Assembly: GCF_000526315.1 (NCBI RefSeq)
Contig: NZ_JAFV01000001.1
Location: 1,178,001 to 1,242,000, forward strand
Source of the DNA: Methylopila sp. 73B
GTDB lineage: Bacteria; Pseudomonadota; Alphaproteobacteria; Rhizobiales; Methylopilaceae
Direction of reading: 5' to 3'
Length of the DNA: 64,000 nt
Positions 56,462 through 64,000 of this stretch are shown here, piece after piece; within the stretch, counting starts at the first letter, position 1, and the number at the start of each line of letters is the position of its first letter. Under the pieces are notes generated by a model. It was not told where the DNA came from. It worked only from the letters and a program-made list of their open reading frames with translations, and made no database searches. Made by a program: the position numbers and the translations under genes.

Positions 56462-57495
56462 CGGCGATCGTCGGGCTCGACGTCGGCGGCGCGCATCTCA
56501 AGCTGGCGCGGCTCGGCGCCGCGGGACGGCTGGAGGCCGTGAGCATCGCCGCCTGCCCGCTCTGGAAAGGTCTCGACCGGCTTGAGGCTGCCCTGGACGA
56601 GATCGCCGCGGACATTCCGCCGGACGCCGCCTGCGTCGCGACCATGACCGGCGAACTCGTGGATCTCTGGCCCGACCGGGCGTCGGGCGTCCGCGCCATC
56701 GCCGGAGCGCTCGCCGCCCGGTTCGAGGCGGGGCGGCTGACGATCTACGCCGGCGCCGCGGGGTTCATCGACACCGCCGCCGCAGGCGCGCATGTCGATC
56801 AGGTGGCCTCCGCCAATTGGCGCGCGACGGCGGAGGCGCTGGCCCGAACAGGCGACGCGGGCCTTCTGCTCGACGTGGGGTCGACCACGAGCGACCTCAT
56901 CCCCTTCGCCGGAGGCGTCGTGCTGGCCCGCGGCGCGACCGACGCCGCCCGCATGGCGGCGGACGAGCTTGTCTACCAGGGCGTCGCGCGCACGCCGGTG
57001 ATGGCGCTGAGCCCCCGCCTGCCCTTCGCCGGCGCCTGGGTGACGCCGATGGCCGAGCATTTCGCCACCAGCGCCGACGTTCATCGCCTGACCGGAGACC
57101 TGCCCGAGGGCGCGGATCTGCACCCCGCCGCCGACGACGGGCCGAAAACGACGGAGGCGAGCGCCCGTCGGCTGCTGCGGATGGTCGGCGCGGACCTCGA
57201 CGCCGCGACCCGAACGGACGCCGAAACGCTCGCGCACTTTCTCGCCGAAGCGCAGCTGCGACGTCTTCACGACGCAGCGCTCGGCGTGCTCACCCGCCCG
57301 GAAGCCCGGTCCATCCACGCCGTCGTCGGGGCCGGCGTCGGGCGCTTCCTTGCGAAACGAGTGGCGGAGCGGCTCGGTCTCGGCTATCGCGACCTCGGCG
57401 CGGCTTTCGCGGAGACGGACGGGTTGGCGGAAGCCGCAGCCGATTGCGCGCCCGCCGTCGCCGTCGCCCGTCTTTGGGCCGCCCGCGACCGTTGA
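56458..57495 (+). CDS. Hydantoinase/ASKHA-type H4MPT-linked C1 transfer pathway protein (MfnF-like)
   Basis: 345 residues. ASKHA nucleotide motifs: AIVGLDVGGAHLKLARLGAA, GLLLDVGSTTSDLIPFAGGV, and VVGAGVGRFLAKRVAERLGL. Matches the family tied to methanopterin/methanofuran C1 transfer; MfnF in methanogens joins the furan and tyramine-glutamate units. GTG start overlaps the MfnD-like gene. Confidence 0.82.
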   Translation: MTAIVGLDVGGAHLKLARLGAAGRLEAVSIAACPLWKGLDRLEAALDEIAADIPPDAACVATMTGELVDLWPDRASGVRAIAGALAARFEAGRLTIYAGAAGFIDTAAAGAHVDQVASANWRATAEALARTGDAGLLLDVGSTTSDLIPFAGGVVLARGATDAARMAADELVYQGVARTPVMALSPRLPFAGAWVTPMAEHFATSADVHRLTGDLPEGADLHPAADDGPKTTEASARRLLRMVGADLDAATRTDAETLAHFLAEAQLRRLHDAALGVLTRPEARSIHAVVGAGVGRFLAKRVAERLGLGYRDLGAAFAETDGLAEAAADCAPAVAVARLWAARDR

Positions 57496-57527
57496 AACCG
57501 GACGCCGCTCTTACGAGTTCGAGACAG

Positions 57528-57899
57528 ATGAGCGATCGCATCTTCCTTCGTGGCGTCCAGCTTCACGCCCGCCACGGCGTGTTCGAGGAGGAGCGCCGCC
57601 TCGGCCAGCGCTTCATCGTCGACGTGGACTACTGGGTCGACATGTCGGCCTACGCCGCCGCCGACGATTTCCGCGGCGCCGTCTCCTACAACGACGTCTA
57701 TCTGACCCTGATGGAGATCGCGGGCGGCGAGCCGGTCAACCTGATCGAGACGCTGGCGGAGCGGATCGCCGCGGCCCTGCTGTCGCGCTTCGCTCCGATC
57801 GAGGTCGTCCGCGTGCAGGTCCACAAGCCCTCCGCGCCGATCGCGGGCGTGTTCGGCGACGTCGGCGTCGACGTGACGCGCCGCCGTGGCGAGGCTTGA
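57528..57899 (+). CDS. folB: Dihydroneopterin aldolase
   Basis: 123 residues. DRIFLRGVQLHARHGVFEEE, FIVDVDYWVDMSAYAAADDF, and YNDVYLTLMEIAGGEPVNLIE, with VQVHKPSAPIAGVFGDVGVD. Splits dihydroneopterin to the hydroxymethyl-dihydropterin used for folate and for methanopterin. 32 bases after the MfnF-like gene; overlaps folK. Confidence 0.92.
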   Translation: MSDRIFLRGVQLHARHGVFEEERRLGQRFIVDVDYWVDMSAYAAADDFRGAVSYNDVYLTLMEIAGGEPVNLIETLAERIAAALLSRFAPIEVVRVQVHKPSAPIAGVFGDVGVDVTRRRGEA

Positions 57900-57907
57900 G
57901 GGCCGTC

Positions 57908-58405
57908 GTGGTCGAGATCGGACTGGGGTTCGGCAGCAACGTCGGCGACAAGGTCGACAATCTGCACGCCGCCATGGCCCAAGCTTTCGACGGCTCGAGG
58001 ATCCGCTTCGTCGCCGCGTCCTCGATCTGGCGCACCGCGCCTTGGGGCTACGTCGACCAGGATTGGTTCGCGAACGCCTGCGCGGTGGGCCAGACGGAGA
58101 TGACCCCCGAAGAGGCGCTGGTCTGGACGCAGAGCGTCGAGCAGGACCTCGGCCGCGCCAAGACCTTCCGCTGGGGTCCGCGGACGATCGACGTGGACAT
58201 CCTCTACCTCGGCGACGCCAAGATCGCCTCCGAGCGCCTGATCGTGCCGCACAAGGAGATGTTCAACCGGGCCTTCGTGCTGGCGCCGCTGGCGGAGATC
58301 CGACCCGAGCTGGTGCTCGACGGCATCTCGATCGCCGCCGCCGCGGGGGCCATCGATCGCCAAGGGCTCGAGATCATCGCGCCGCCCTGGACGCCTCGAG
58401 CCTGA
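57908..58405 (+). CDS. folK: 2-amino-4-hydroxy-6-hydroxymethyldihydropteridine pyrophosphokinase
   Basis: 165 residues. EIGLGFGSNVGDKVDNLHAA, ASSIWRTAPWGYVDQDWFAN, RWGPRTIDVDILYLGDAKI, VPHKEMFNRAFVLAPLAEI. I use the GTG at 57908 because GAGGG precedes it; a TTG at 57896 overlapping the folB stop is the alternative. No folP in view, so the product may feed methanopterin synthesis. Followed by repeat locus A4. Confidence 0.92.
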   Translation: MVEIGLGFGSNVGDKVDNLHAAMAQAFDGSRIRFVAASSIWRTAPWGYVDQDWFANACAVGQTEMTPEEALVWTQSVEQDLGRAKTFRWGPRTIDVDILYLGDAKIASERLIVPHKEMFNRAFVLAPLAEIRPELVLDGISIAAAAGAIDRQGLEIIAPPWTPRA

Positions 58406-58448
58406 CGACCCGAGGGGTCCGGCCTCCTGATCTGCTTTCCGGCCCCAA

Positions 58449-58601
58449 CCTCCTCATGCTGAGGAGCAGCCCGCAGGGGCTGCGTCTCGAAGCACGCAGT
58501 CGGCCGGCGCAGCCAATCTCCCATCTCGCTGGGACCTGCGCGTTGGAAGCAGTGCGTGCTTTAGGACGCGCGCCGTCGGCGCGCTCCTCAGCATGACGAG
58601 G
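58449..58601. repeat. Family A paired repeat, locus A4
   Basis: Here the reverse unit comes first (58449-58499, CCTCCTCATGCTGAGGA, stem GCAGCCC-GCAG-GGGCTGC, GCGTCTCGAAGCACGCA) and the forward unit second (58552-58601, GTGCGTGCTTTAGGAC, stem GCGCGCC-GTC-GGCGCGC, CTCCTCAGCATGACGAGG). It lies between convergent folK and cbbR. Confidence 0.85.
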
Positions 58602-58632
58602 TTGGGCGGGGAAACAATGGGCCTGGTGGCCG

Positions 58633-59562
58633 CTACTCCCCGGCCTGCGGCAGGAACGTCGGGCCGCGCTCCGTCAGAAAGGCGCACATCGCCTCGGCCG
58701 GCGGCGTGAGGCGCTTGGCGGTGCGGCGGACGACGTACCACTGGCGGATGATCGGCAGGCCCGCCACGTCCAGGCGCGCAATGCGCCCGTCGGCGAGTTC
58801 CGCGGCGACCGTGTGCGCCGAGATGAAGGCGAGGCCCAGCCCCGCGATCACCGCTTGCTTGATGGTCTCGTTCGAGCCGATTTCCATCCCGATCTTCGGC
58901 TTCACCCCTTCCGCCTCGAACAGGCGCTCCATGAGCCCGCGCGTGCCCGACCCCGGCTCGCGCATCAGGAAGGTCTGTCCTGTCAACGCCGTCGGCTGGA
59001 GCCCGACGCGGCCTACGAGAGGATGGTCCGGCGGCGCAATGACGATGTGGGGGTGACCGCCGATCACCGTGCGGACGACGTCGAGATCCTCGGGCGGCCG
59101 GCCCATGATCGCGACGTCGACGGCGTCGGCCCGCAGAAGCTCCAGCACGTCGGCGCGATTGCCGACGGAGAGCGTCACGTCGACGCCGGGATGGGCGCGG
59201 CCGAAGGCTCCCAGCGCCATGGGCGCGAAGTATTTCGCGGTCGACACGATCGCCACCGAGACGCGGCCGCCCGCCAGCCCCTTCATCGATTCGATCGCGG
59301 CCATGCAGTCGTTGATCGCGCCCTCGATCCGGGCGACGGCGGCGACCACCTCGCGGCCGGCGTCCGTCGGGCGGAACCGGTCGCCGCTGCGGTCCAGCAG
59401 CGGCACGTCGAGCGAGGCCTCCAGCAACTGCACCTGCATGGTGACGGCCGGCGGCGTGACGTTCAGCTTGCGCGCCGCCGCGCTCACGGATCCGCTCTCC
59501 GCGACGGCGGCGAGGGCGCGAAGCTGTTTCAAGGTCAGGGCGCGGATCAGGTTTTCAGACAT
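58633..59562 (-). CDS. cbbR: LysR-type regulator CbbR/QscR-like
   Basis: 309 residues. N-terminal HTH: LTLKQLRALAAVAESGSVSA then AARKLNVTPPAVTMQVQLLE; CbbR-type effector domain with FLMREPGSGTRGLMERLFEA and GSNETIKQAVIAGLGLAFIS. Divergent from fbp-prk-rpe-cbbY, the standard position for a cbb regulator; a dyad lies just upstream of its start. In Methylobacterium the homologue QscR controls serine-cycle genes and responds to RuBP. Confidence 0.92.
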   Translation of the reverse strand: MSENLIRALTLKQLRALAAVAESGSVSAAARKLNVTPPAVTMQVQLLEASLDVPLLDRSGDRFRPTDAGREVVAAVARIEGAINDCMAAIESMKGLAGGRVSVAIVSTAKYFAPMALGAFGRAHPGVDVTLSVGNRADVLELLRADAVDVAIMGRPPEDLDVVRTVIGGHPHIVIAPPDHPLVGRVGLQPTALTGQTFLMREPGSGTRGLMERLFEAEGVKPKIGMEIGSNETIKQAVIAGLGLAFISAHTVAAELADGRIARLDVAGLPIIRQWYVVRRTAKRLTPPAEAMCAFLTERGPTFLPQAGE

Positions 59563-59568
59563 GCTGAA

Positions 59569-59590
59569 GGCGACATTTAGTTTGTTCGCC
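59569..59590. promoter_or_regulatory. Dyad in the cbbR-fbp gap, candidate LysR site
   Basis: GGCGA (59569-59573) and TCGCC (59586-59590) flank a TTTAGTTTGT core, 7 bases from the cbbR start. Position suits autorepression and activation of fbp; the fit to a CbbR consensus is weak. Confidence 0.35.
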
Positions 59591-59698
59591 TTTTCTGAGC
59601 AATGCGCTAGACGATCTGCTGCCGCGAGACGCCTGTCTCATGGACGCGTGAACGGGCATCATGCGAGAAAGACGCAGTAGCTGGAGCGGAAGACGCCT

Positions 59699-60721
59699 GT
59701 GACCGAACGCACGACCCTCGACGCCTATCTCACCGCCTGGGCCGGCGCGGACGCCAGGCGCGGAGCCGTATCCGAGACGATCCACGCCCTGATGGGCGCC
59801 TGCACGACGATTGCGGACATCGTCGGCCGCGGCGCGCTCGAAGGCGCGATGGGGGCCGCGACCGAGGCGACGAACGCAGGCGGCGACTCGCAGAAGGCGC
59901 TCGATCTCCGCACCCACGACATCGTGGTCGAGGCGCTCAAGGACACGCCGGTCGCCCGCATCGGATCCGAAGAGGCCGACGACGAGGTGGTGTTCGACGA
60001 CGGGCGCCCGCTCGTGGTCGCGACCGACCCGCTCGACGGCTCATCCAACATCGAAACCAACGTGTCGATCGGCACGCTGTTCGGAATCCTGCCCAACACG
60101 GGCGAGGCGCCTTTCCTGCAGCCCGGCTCGAAGCAGCTGGCGGCGGGCTTCGTGGTCTACGGCCCGGCAACCGTGCTGGTGCTGACGGTCGGAGCCGGCA
60201 CGCAGGTCTTTACGCTGGAGCGGGAGAGCGGCGACTACGTTCTGACGGACGCCGACGTCGCCATTGCGCGAGAGACCAAGGAATACGCCATCAACGCGTC
60301 GAACCAGCGGCACTGGGACGCGGCGATGCAGGGCTACGTCATGGACTGCCTCGCCGGCGTTGAGGGGCCGCGCGAGAAGAACTTTAACATGCGCTGGGTC
60401 GGCTCGCTGGTCGCGGACGTGTTCCGCATCCTGGTGCGCGGCGGCGTCTACCTCTATCCCGGCGACGAGCGCAGCGGCTACGGCCAGGGCAGGCTCCGGC
60501 TGGTCTACGAGTGCAACCCGATCGCCTTCGTCTGCGAGCAGGCGGGCGGCGCGGCGACCACCGGCACCGCGCGCGTGCTCGACGTGATCCCCGCCTCGCT
60601 CCACGTCCGTTCGCCGCTGGTCGCGGGCTCGGCCGAAGAGGTCGAGCGCGTCACGCAGTACTACGCGGAGCCGCCGCGCCGCTCGCCGCTGTTCGCGAAG
60701 CGCGGCCTGTTCCTGGCCTGA
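59699..60721 (+). CDS. fbp: Class I fructose-1,6-bisphosphatase
   Basis: 340 residues from a GTG. Metal-site motifs RIGSEEADDEVVFDD and VVATDPLDGSSNIETNVSIG; sugar-binding region YPGDERSGYGQGRLRLVYEC then NPIAFVCEQAGGAATTG. Removes the 1-phosphate of FBP. First gene of the Calvin-type block divergent from cbbR. Confidence 0.95.
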   Translation: MTERTTLDAYLTAWAGADARRGAVSETIHALMGACTTIADIVGRGALEGAMGAATEATNAGGDSQKALDLRTHDIVVEALKDTPVARIGSEEADDEVVFDDGRPLVVATDPLDGSSNIETNVSIGTLFGILPNTGEAPFLQPGSKQLAAGFVVYGPATVLVLTVGAGTQVFTLERESGDYVLTDADVAIARETKEYAINASNQRHWDAAMQGYVMDCLAGVEGPREKNFNMRWVGSLVADVFRILVRGGVYLYPGDERSGYGQGRLRLVYECNPIAFVCEQAGGAATTGTARVLDVIPASLHVRSPLVAGSAEEVERVTQYYAEPPRRSPLFAKRGLFLA

Positions 60722-60743
60722 GCGGACGATCGCCGGAACGCCC

Positions 60744-61628
60744 ATGTCCGTCAGACATCCGATCATCTCGGTCACGGGATCGTCCGGGTCCGGCACGACC
60801 TCGGTGCGCGACACCTTCGAGCAGATCTTCCGCCGCGAGCACATCGCGGCGGCGTTCATCGAGGGCGACGCGTTCCATCGCTACGACCGGGTGGAGATGA
60901 AGCGCGAGGCGCGGAAGGCGGCCGCCGGCGGCGACCCGCATTTCAGCCATTTCGGCCACGCCGCGAACCTGCTCGAGGAGCTTGAGCAGACCTTCGCGAG
61001 CTACGCCCAGAGCGGACAGGGCCGAACTCGGTTCTATGTCCATGACGAGATCGAGGCGCAGAAGCACAAGGCGCTGGTGGGGACCTTCACGCTCTGGGAG
61101 GACCTGCCCGCCCCCACCGACGTGCTGTTCTACGAAGGCCTGCACGGCGCCGTGGTCGCGGACGGGGTCGACATCGCACGCCATGCGGACCTCAAGATCG
61201 GCGTCGTGCCGGTCATCAACCTCGAGTGGATCCAGAAGATCCATCGCGACAAGCGCGACCGCGGGTACTCCACGGAGGAAGTCACCAGAACCATCCTTCG
61301 CCGGATGCCGGACTACGTGAAGTACATCTGCCCGCAGTTCTCCGCGACCGACATCAACTTCCAGCGCATCCCGACGGTCGACACGTCGAACCCGTTCATC
61401 GCCCGCGCCATCCCGACCGCGGACGAGTCCATGGTGGTGATCCGCTTCCGCGATCCGAGCGGCATCGATTTCCCGTATCTGCTCTCGATGGTGCACGACA
61501 GCTTCATGTCGCGCGCCAACTCCGTCGTCATCCCGGGCAACAAGCTCGACCTCGCGATGCAGCTCATCCTGACGCCGATGATCCATCATCTGGTGGACCG
61601 GCGTCGCCGGGCGCTCTGCGGCGCCTGA
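60744..61628 (+). CDS. prk: Phosphoribulokinase
   Basis: 294 residues, bacterial class I. P-loop IISVTGSSGSGTTSVRDTFE, EGDAFHRYDRVEMKREARKA and VPVINLEWIQKIHRDKRDRG. Makes RuBP from ribulose 5-phosphate and ATP. 22 bases after fbp. Confidence 0.96.
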   Translation: MSVRHPIISVTGSSGSGTTSVRDTFEQIFRREHIAAAFIEGDAFHRYDRVEMKREARKAAAGGDPHFSHFGHAANLLEELEQTFASYAQSGQGRTRFYVHDEIEAQKHKALVGTFTLWEDLPAPTDVLFYEGLHGAVVADGVDIARHADLKIGVVPVINLEWIQKIHRDKRDRGYSTEEVTRTILRRMPDYVKYICPQFSATDINFQRIPTVDTSNPFIARAIPTADESMVVIRFRDPSGIDFPYLLSMVHDSFMSRANSVVIPGNKLDLAMQLILTPMIHHLVDRRRRALCGA

Positions 61629-61709
61629 CCTCCGCGACGGTCTGTACGCCGGAGGCCGGGCGGTCTAAGGGGATGCCGCAGCGCAGCGAAATCCGATCCG
61701 AGACGTCCC

Positions 61710-62378
61710 ATGGCCGCCACCACCATCGCCCCCTCCATCCTCTCCTCCGACTTCTCCCGGCTCGGGGAGGAGACGAAGGCGGTGGTGGCCGCGGGGGCCG
61801 ATTGGGTCCACCTCGACGTGATGGACGGGCACTTCGTGCCGAACATCACCTTCGGCCCTGAGGTGGTGAAGCGGCTCAGGCCCTGGACCGACGCGGTGTT
61901 CGACTGCCATCTCATGATCGCGCCCGCCGACCCCTACCTCGAGGCCTTCGCGAAGGCCGGCTGCGACGTCATCACCGTGCACGTTGAGGCCGGCCCGCAC
62001 CTCGACCGCTCGCTGCAGGTGATCCGCGGTCTTGGCAAGAAGGCCGGCGTCGCGATCAACCCGGCGACGCCGGAAAGCGCGGTGGCCTATGTCCTCGACA
62101 AGGTCGACCTGATCCTGGCGATGACGGTGAACCCCGGCTTCGGCGGCCAAGCGTTCATTCCCGACGTTCTCGACAAGATAAAGCGGATCAAGGCGATGAT
62201 CGGCGATCGTGACATCCGGCTTGAAGTCGACGGCGGCGTGACGCCCGAGACAGCCGCGCTCTGCGCCGCCGCGGGGGCCGACGTCCTGGTCGCGGGCTCC
62301 GCGGTGTTCAAGGACGGCCCGCAGTCCTACGCCCGCAACATCGCCGCGATCCGCGCCTCGGCGGACGCCGCCGCCTGA
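61710..62378 (+). CDS. rpe: Ribulose-phosphate 3-epimerase
   Basis: 222 residues. [78 protein letters not shown] and [20 protein letters not shown]. Interconverts Xu5P and Ru5P for the kinase. Stop and next start share TGATG. Confidence 0.96.
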   Translation: MAATTIAPSILSSDFSRLGEETKAVVAAGADWVHLDVMDGHFVPNITFGPEVVKRLRPWTDAVFDCHLMIAPADPYLEAFAKAGCDVITVHVEAGPHLDRSLQVIRGLGKKAGVAINPATPESAVAYVLDKVDLILAMTVNPGFGGQAFIPDVLDKIKRIKAMIGDRDIRLEVDGGVTPETAALCAAAGADVLVAGSAVFKDGPQSYARNIAAIRASADAAA

Positions 62379-63124
62379 TGCCGCTCGAGGCCTTGATCTT
62401 CGACGTCGACGGCACGCTGGCCGAAACGGAGGAGACTCACCGCCGCGCGCTCAACGACGCCTTCGCCGCCTTCGACCTGCCCTGGAGCTGGGACCAGCCT
62501 ACCTACCGGCGTCTGCTCCGGATCATGGGCGGAAAGGAACGACTCCGGCATTTCATCGAGCACGACCGCCCCGAAAGGGCGGACGACGCCCTCGCCCGAC
62601 TCGCCGAACTGCACGCGGCGAAGAACCGGCGCTACGCCGAACTCGTCCACGAAGGCCGGGTGACGCTTCGGCCAGGCGTCGCGCGGCTGATCGCCGAGGC
62701 GCGCGCGAAGGGCGTGACGCTCGCGATCGCCACCACCACCAGCCAGGCGAACGTCGAGGCGCTGCTCGTGAAGACGCTGGGCGCCGAAGCCCTTGGCTGG
62801 TTTTCGGCGATCGCGGCGGGCGATGTCGCGCCCGCGAAGAAGCCGGCGCCCGACATCTTCCTGCTCGCGCTCCGGCAGTTGGGTCTGCCCGCGTCGGTCT
62901 GCGTGGCGCTCGAGGACACCGTCTACGGGCTCCGGGCCGCGAAGGCCGCAGGTCTCGCCACGCTGGTGACCCCAAGCTTCTACACCGACGATCAGGATTT
63001 CTCGGCCGCCGACGCGGTGTTCGAGACGCTCGGCGAACCCGGTGCGCCGGCCCGCCATCTCGCCGGCGCAGGCGTCGGAGAGACGCTCGTCACGGTGGAC
63101 TTGCTGCGGACTTTGGTCGCCTAG
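62378..63124 (+). CDS. cbbY: HAD phosphatase CbbY-type
   Basis: 248 residues. HAD motifs: LIFDVDGTLAETEETH, LAIATTTSQANVEALL, KKPAPDIFLLALRQLGLPA, CVALEDTVYGLRAAKAAGL. CbbY removes the RubisCO inhibitor xylulose 1,5-bisphosphate. Overlaps rpe by one base and the minus-strand reductase at a shared CTAG. Confidence 0.9.
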   Translation: MPLEALIFDVDGTLAETEETHRRALNDAFAAFDLPWSWDQPTYRRLLRIMGGKERLRHFIEHDRPERADDALARLAELHAAKNRRYAELVHEGRVTLRPGVARLIAEARAKGVTLAIATTTSQANVEALLVKTLGAEALGWFSAIAAGDVAPAKKPAPDIFLLALRQLGLPASVCVALEDTVYGLRAAKAAGLATLVTPSFYTDDQDFSAADAVFETLGEPGAPARHLAGAGVGETLVTVDLLRTLVA

Positions 63125-63876
63125 AGCTCTGCCGCCGTGGCGCAACTGGGAGCCCCCTGCAGCTCCTTGAGCCTATGGGGACAGTTGGCGCAGTAGCCCT
63201 CGAACTCCGGCAGCAGGTGCCGCAAACAGCAGACGTTTCTCCAGCGATCGATCGGATCGCCGACGTCGACGTAGCGCACGGGCGCGAAGAACCGGTTGCG
63301 GGTGCCGTCGGGGCGCAGCGGCTCCGCCATAAGCGGACGTCCCCGCGCCGCCGCTTCCGGAAACTGGTCCGGCCGCTTTTCCATTTCCTGAAGCACGTAC
63401 TCGAAGAAATTGGCCGCGTTGTTCCAGAGCACCTTCGGCGAAATTTTCACGAAGGCCGACAGCGCCGAGACGACCGGAGCCACATGGCCCTCGATCAGCT
63501 GGTCGAAACGCTGGAAGGCGCAATCGTAGGATCGCCCCTTGCCCTGATGCGGCACGACAATCGCGGCCGGGAGGCCATGCTCCATCACCAGCCGCGTCTC
63601 TTCGATGCTGACCGGCAGGTCGATCTCGAGCGCGAGGCTCGCGACGACCGCCCCCGTCATCGCCACATAGGCGTGCTGCATCGACCAGAGCGAGACCAAT
63701 CCGCGGAGATCCTCGTCCCCGTACGTCCGGGCTGCGATCGCCAGTGCGGCGCTAAGCCCCTCACGCGACACAGCTTCACGCATTGGCACCGACGGTCGAG
63801 GATCGTCAGGCAGGACCGTAAGCGCCAGGAACGGCTCCCACGGCCCGGAGAATATCGGCCTCAGCGCCTCGATCAT
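63121..63876 (-). CDS. FhuF-type siderophore-iron reductase
   Basis: 251 residues. C-terminal cysteine cluster CCLRHLLPEFEGYCANC resembles the [2Fe-2S] site of FhuF; spacing between CC and the next C is 11, one more than in E. coli FhuF. An earlier motif PKVLWNNAANFFEYVLQEM is family-like. Releases iron from hydroxamate siderophores by reduction. Upstream siderophore gene may lie past the right edge. Confidence 0.8.
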   Translation of the reverse strand: MIEALRPIFSGPWEPFLALTVLPDDPRPSVPMREAVSREGLSAALAIAARTYGDEDLRGLVSLWSMQHAYVAMTGAVVASLALEIDLPVSIEETRLVMEHGLPAAIVVPHQGKGRSYDCAFQRFDQLIEGHVAPVVSALSAFVKISPKVLWNNAANFFEYVLQEMEKRPDQFPEAAARGRPLMAEPLRPDGTRNRFFAPVRYVDVGDPIDRWRNVCCLRHLLPEFEGYCANCPHRLKELQGAPSCATAAEL

Positions 63877-64000
63877 CGGGAGACGCCGCGCGACTCAGGG
63901 TTGGGACGGATCCGCCAGCGCATGCTGTTCCTCAAGCTCAACCCAGCCGATAACAACCGCTTCGCGGCCTGACAATCCGGCGGAGGAAGACTGTGATCGG
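63877..64000. other. Edge fragment, possible 3' end of another gene
   Basis: A minus-strand frame is open across the whole 124 bases and ends in an ATGA overlap with the reductase start. That is a hallmark of coupling, but the visible residues (about 41) are too few and non-diagnostic to assign. A plus-strand frame is also open. Confidence 0.2.

Noticed and set aside
63175-63972. 265-codon plus-strand frame at the right edge
   Set aside because: Antisense to the FhuF-type reductase, which has the diagnostic cysteine cluster.

Overview
The window is GC-rich chromosomal DNA of an alphaproteobacterium of the order Hyphomicrobiales, most likely a methylotroph. The evidence is the rpsB-tsf-pyrH-frr-uppS-cdsA-dxr-rseP-bamA order, an S2 protein with a C-terminal helix-hairpin-helix domain, Uma2 and DUF2865 proteins, a block of archaeal-type C1 cofactor biosynthesis genes (tetrahydromethanopterin/methylofuran) and an adjacent cbbR-fbp-prk-rpe-cbbY block. 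I cannot name the genus from sequence alone. No prophage, insertion sequence, CRISPR array or rRNA operon was seen. One tRNA gene, tRNA-Ser(UGA), is present.

Layout. 1-8.7 kb: minus-strand translation and envelope operon (rpsB to bamA; bamA runs off the left edge). 9-17 kb: DUF2865 secreted protein, parC, a Tat-exported aldo/keto reductase, a DUF6064 membrane protein, recO, and a divergent HxlR regulator/quinone oxidoreductase pair. 17.5-18.6 kb: a lower-GC islet with its own promoter, encoding an HNH-like polymorphic-toxin-type nuclease and an overlapping small protein that looks like its immunity partner; the toxin gene seems to carry a one-base frameshift near its 5' end. 18.7-30.3 kb: eno, queF, DUF1835 and TerB-like proteins, kdsA, a VOC protein, the gatCAB genes with a chorismate mutase and an Uma2 nuclease among them, and a beta-lactamase-fold hydrolase. 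30.4-40.3 kb: ruvX, an AEC transporter, pyrB with a dihydroorotase-like gene lacking catalytic residues, plsY, dprA and topA. 40.4-48.6 kb: a minus-strand run rlpA, D-Ala-D-Ala carboxypeptidase homologue (two of three catalytic motifs altered), tmk, holB, metG, tatD, MBL phosphodiesterase, with the last five genes joined by 4-base overlaps, then a GST. 49-52.8 kb: tRNA-Ser, rlmB and a large MHS-type transporter.

53.0-58.4 kb is the most cohesive accessory region: two ATP-grasp ligases, a CitG-like protein, a HisA-like protein missing a catalytic residue, an ASKHA/hydantoinase-type protein of the H4MPT-linked C1 pathway, and folB-folK without folP. Together they look like part of the pterin and furan cofactor pathway for formaldehyde oxidation. 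58.6-63.1 kb holds cbbR divergent from fbp-prk-rpe-cbbY, the RuBP-regenerating arm of the Calvin cycle, with no RubisCO genes in view. A FhuF-type siderophore-iron reductase closes the window.

Two families of structured intergenic repeats are scattered through the window. Family A (four loci, eight half-units) has constant flanks around a variable but always self-complementary stem. Family B (five loci) folds on paper into a cloverleaf of outer stem, two side hairpins and an inner stem. Every copy lies at the 3' side of a gene and none lies in a purely divergent promoter region.
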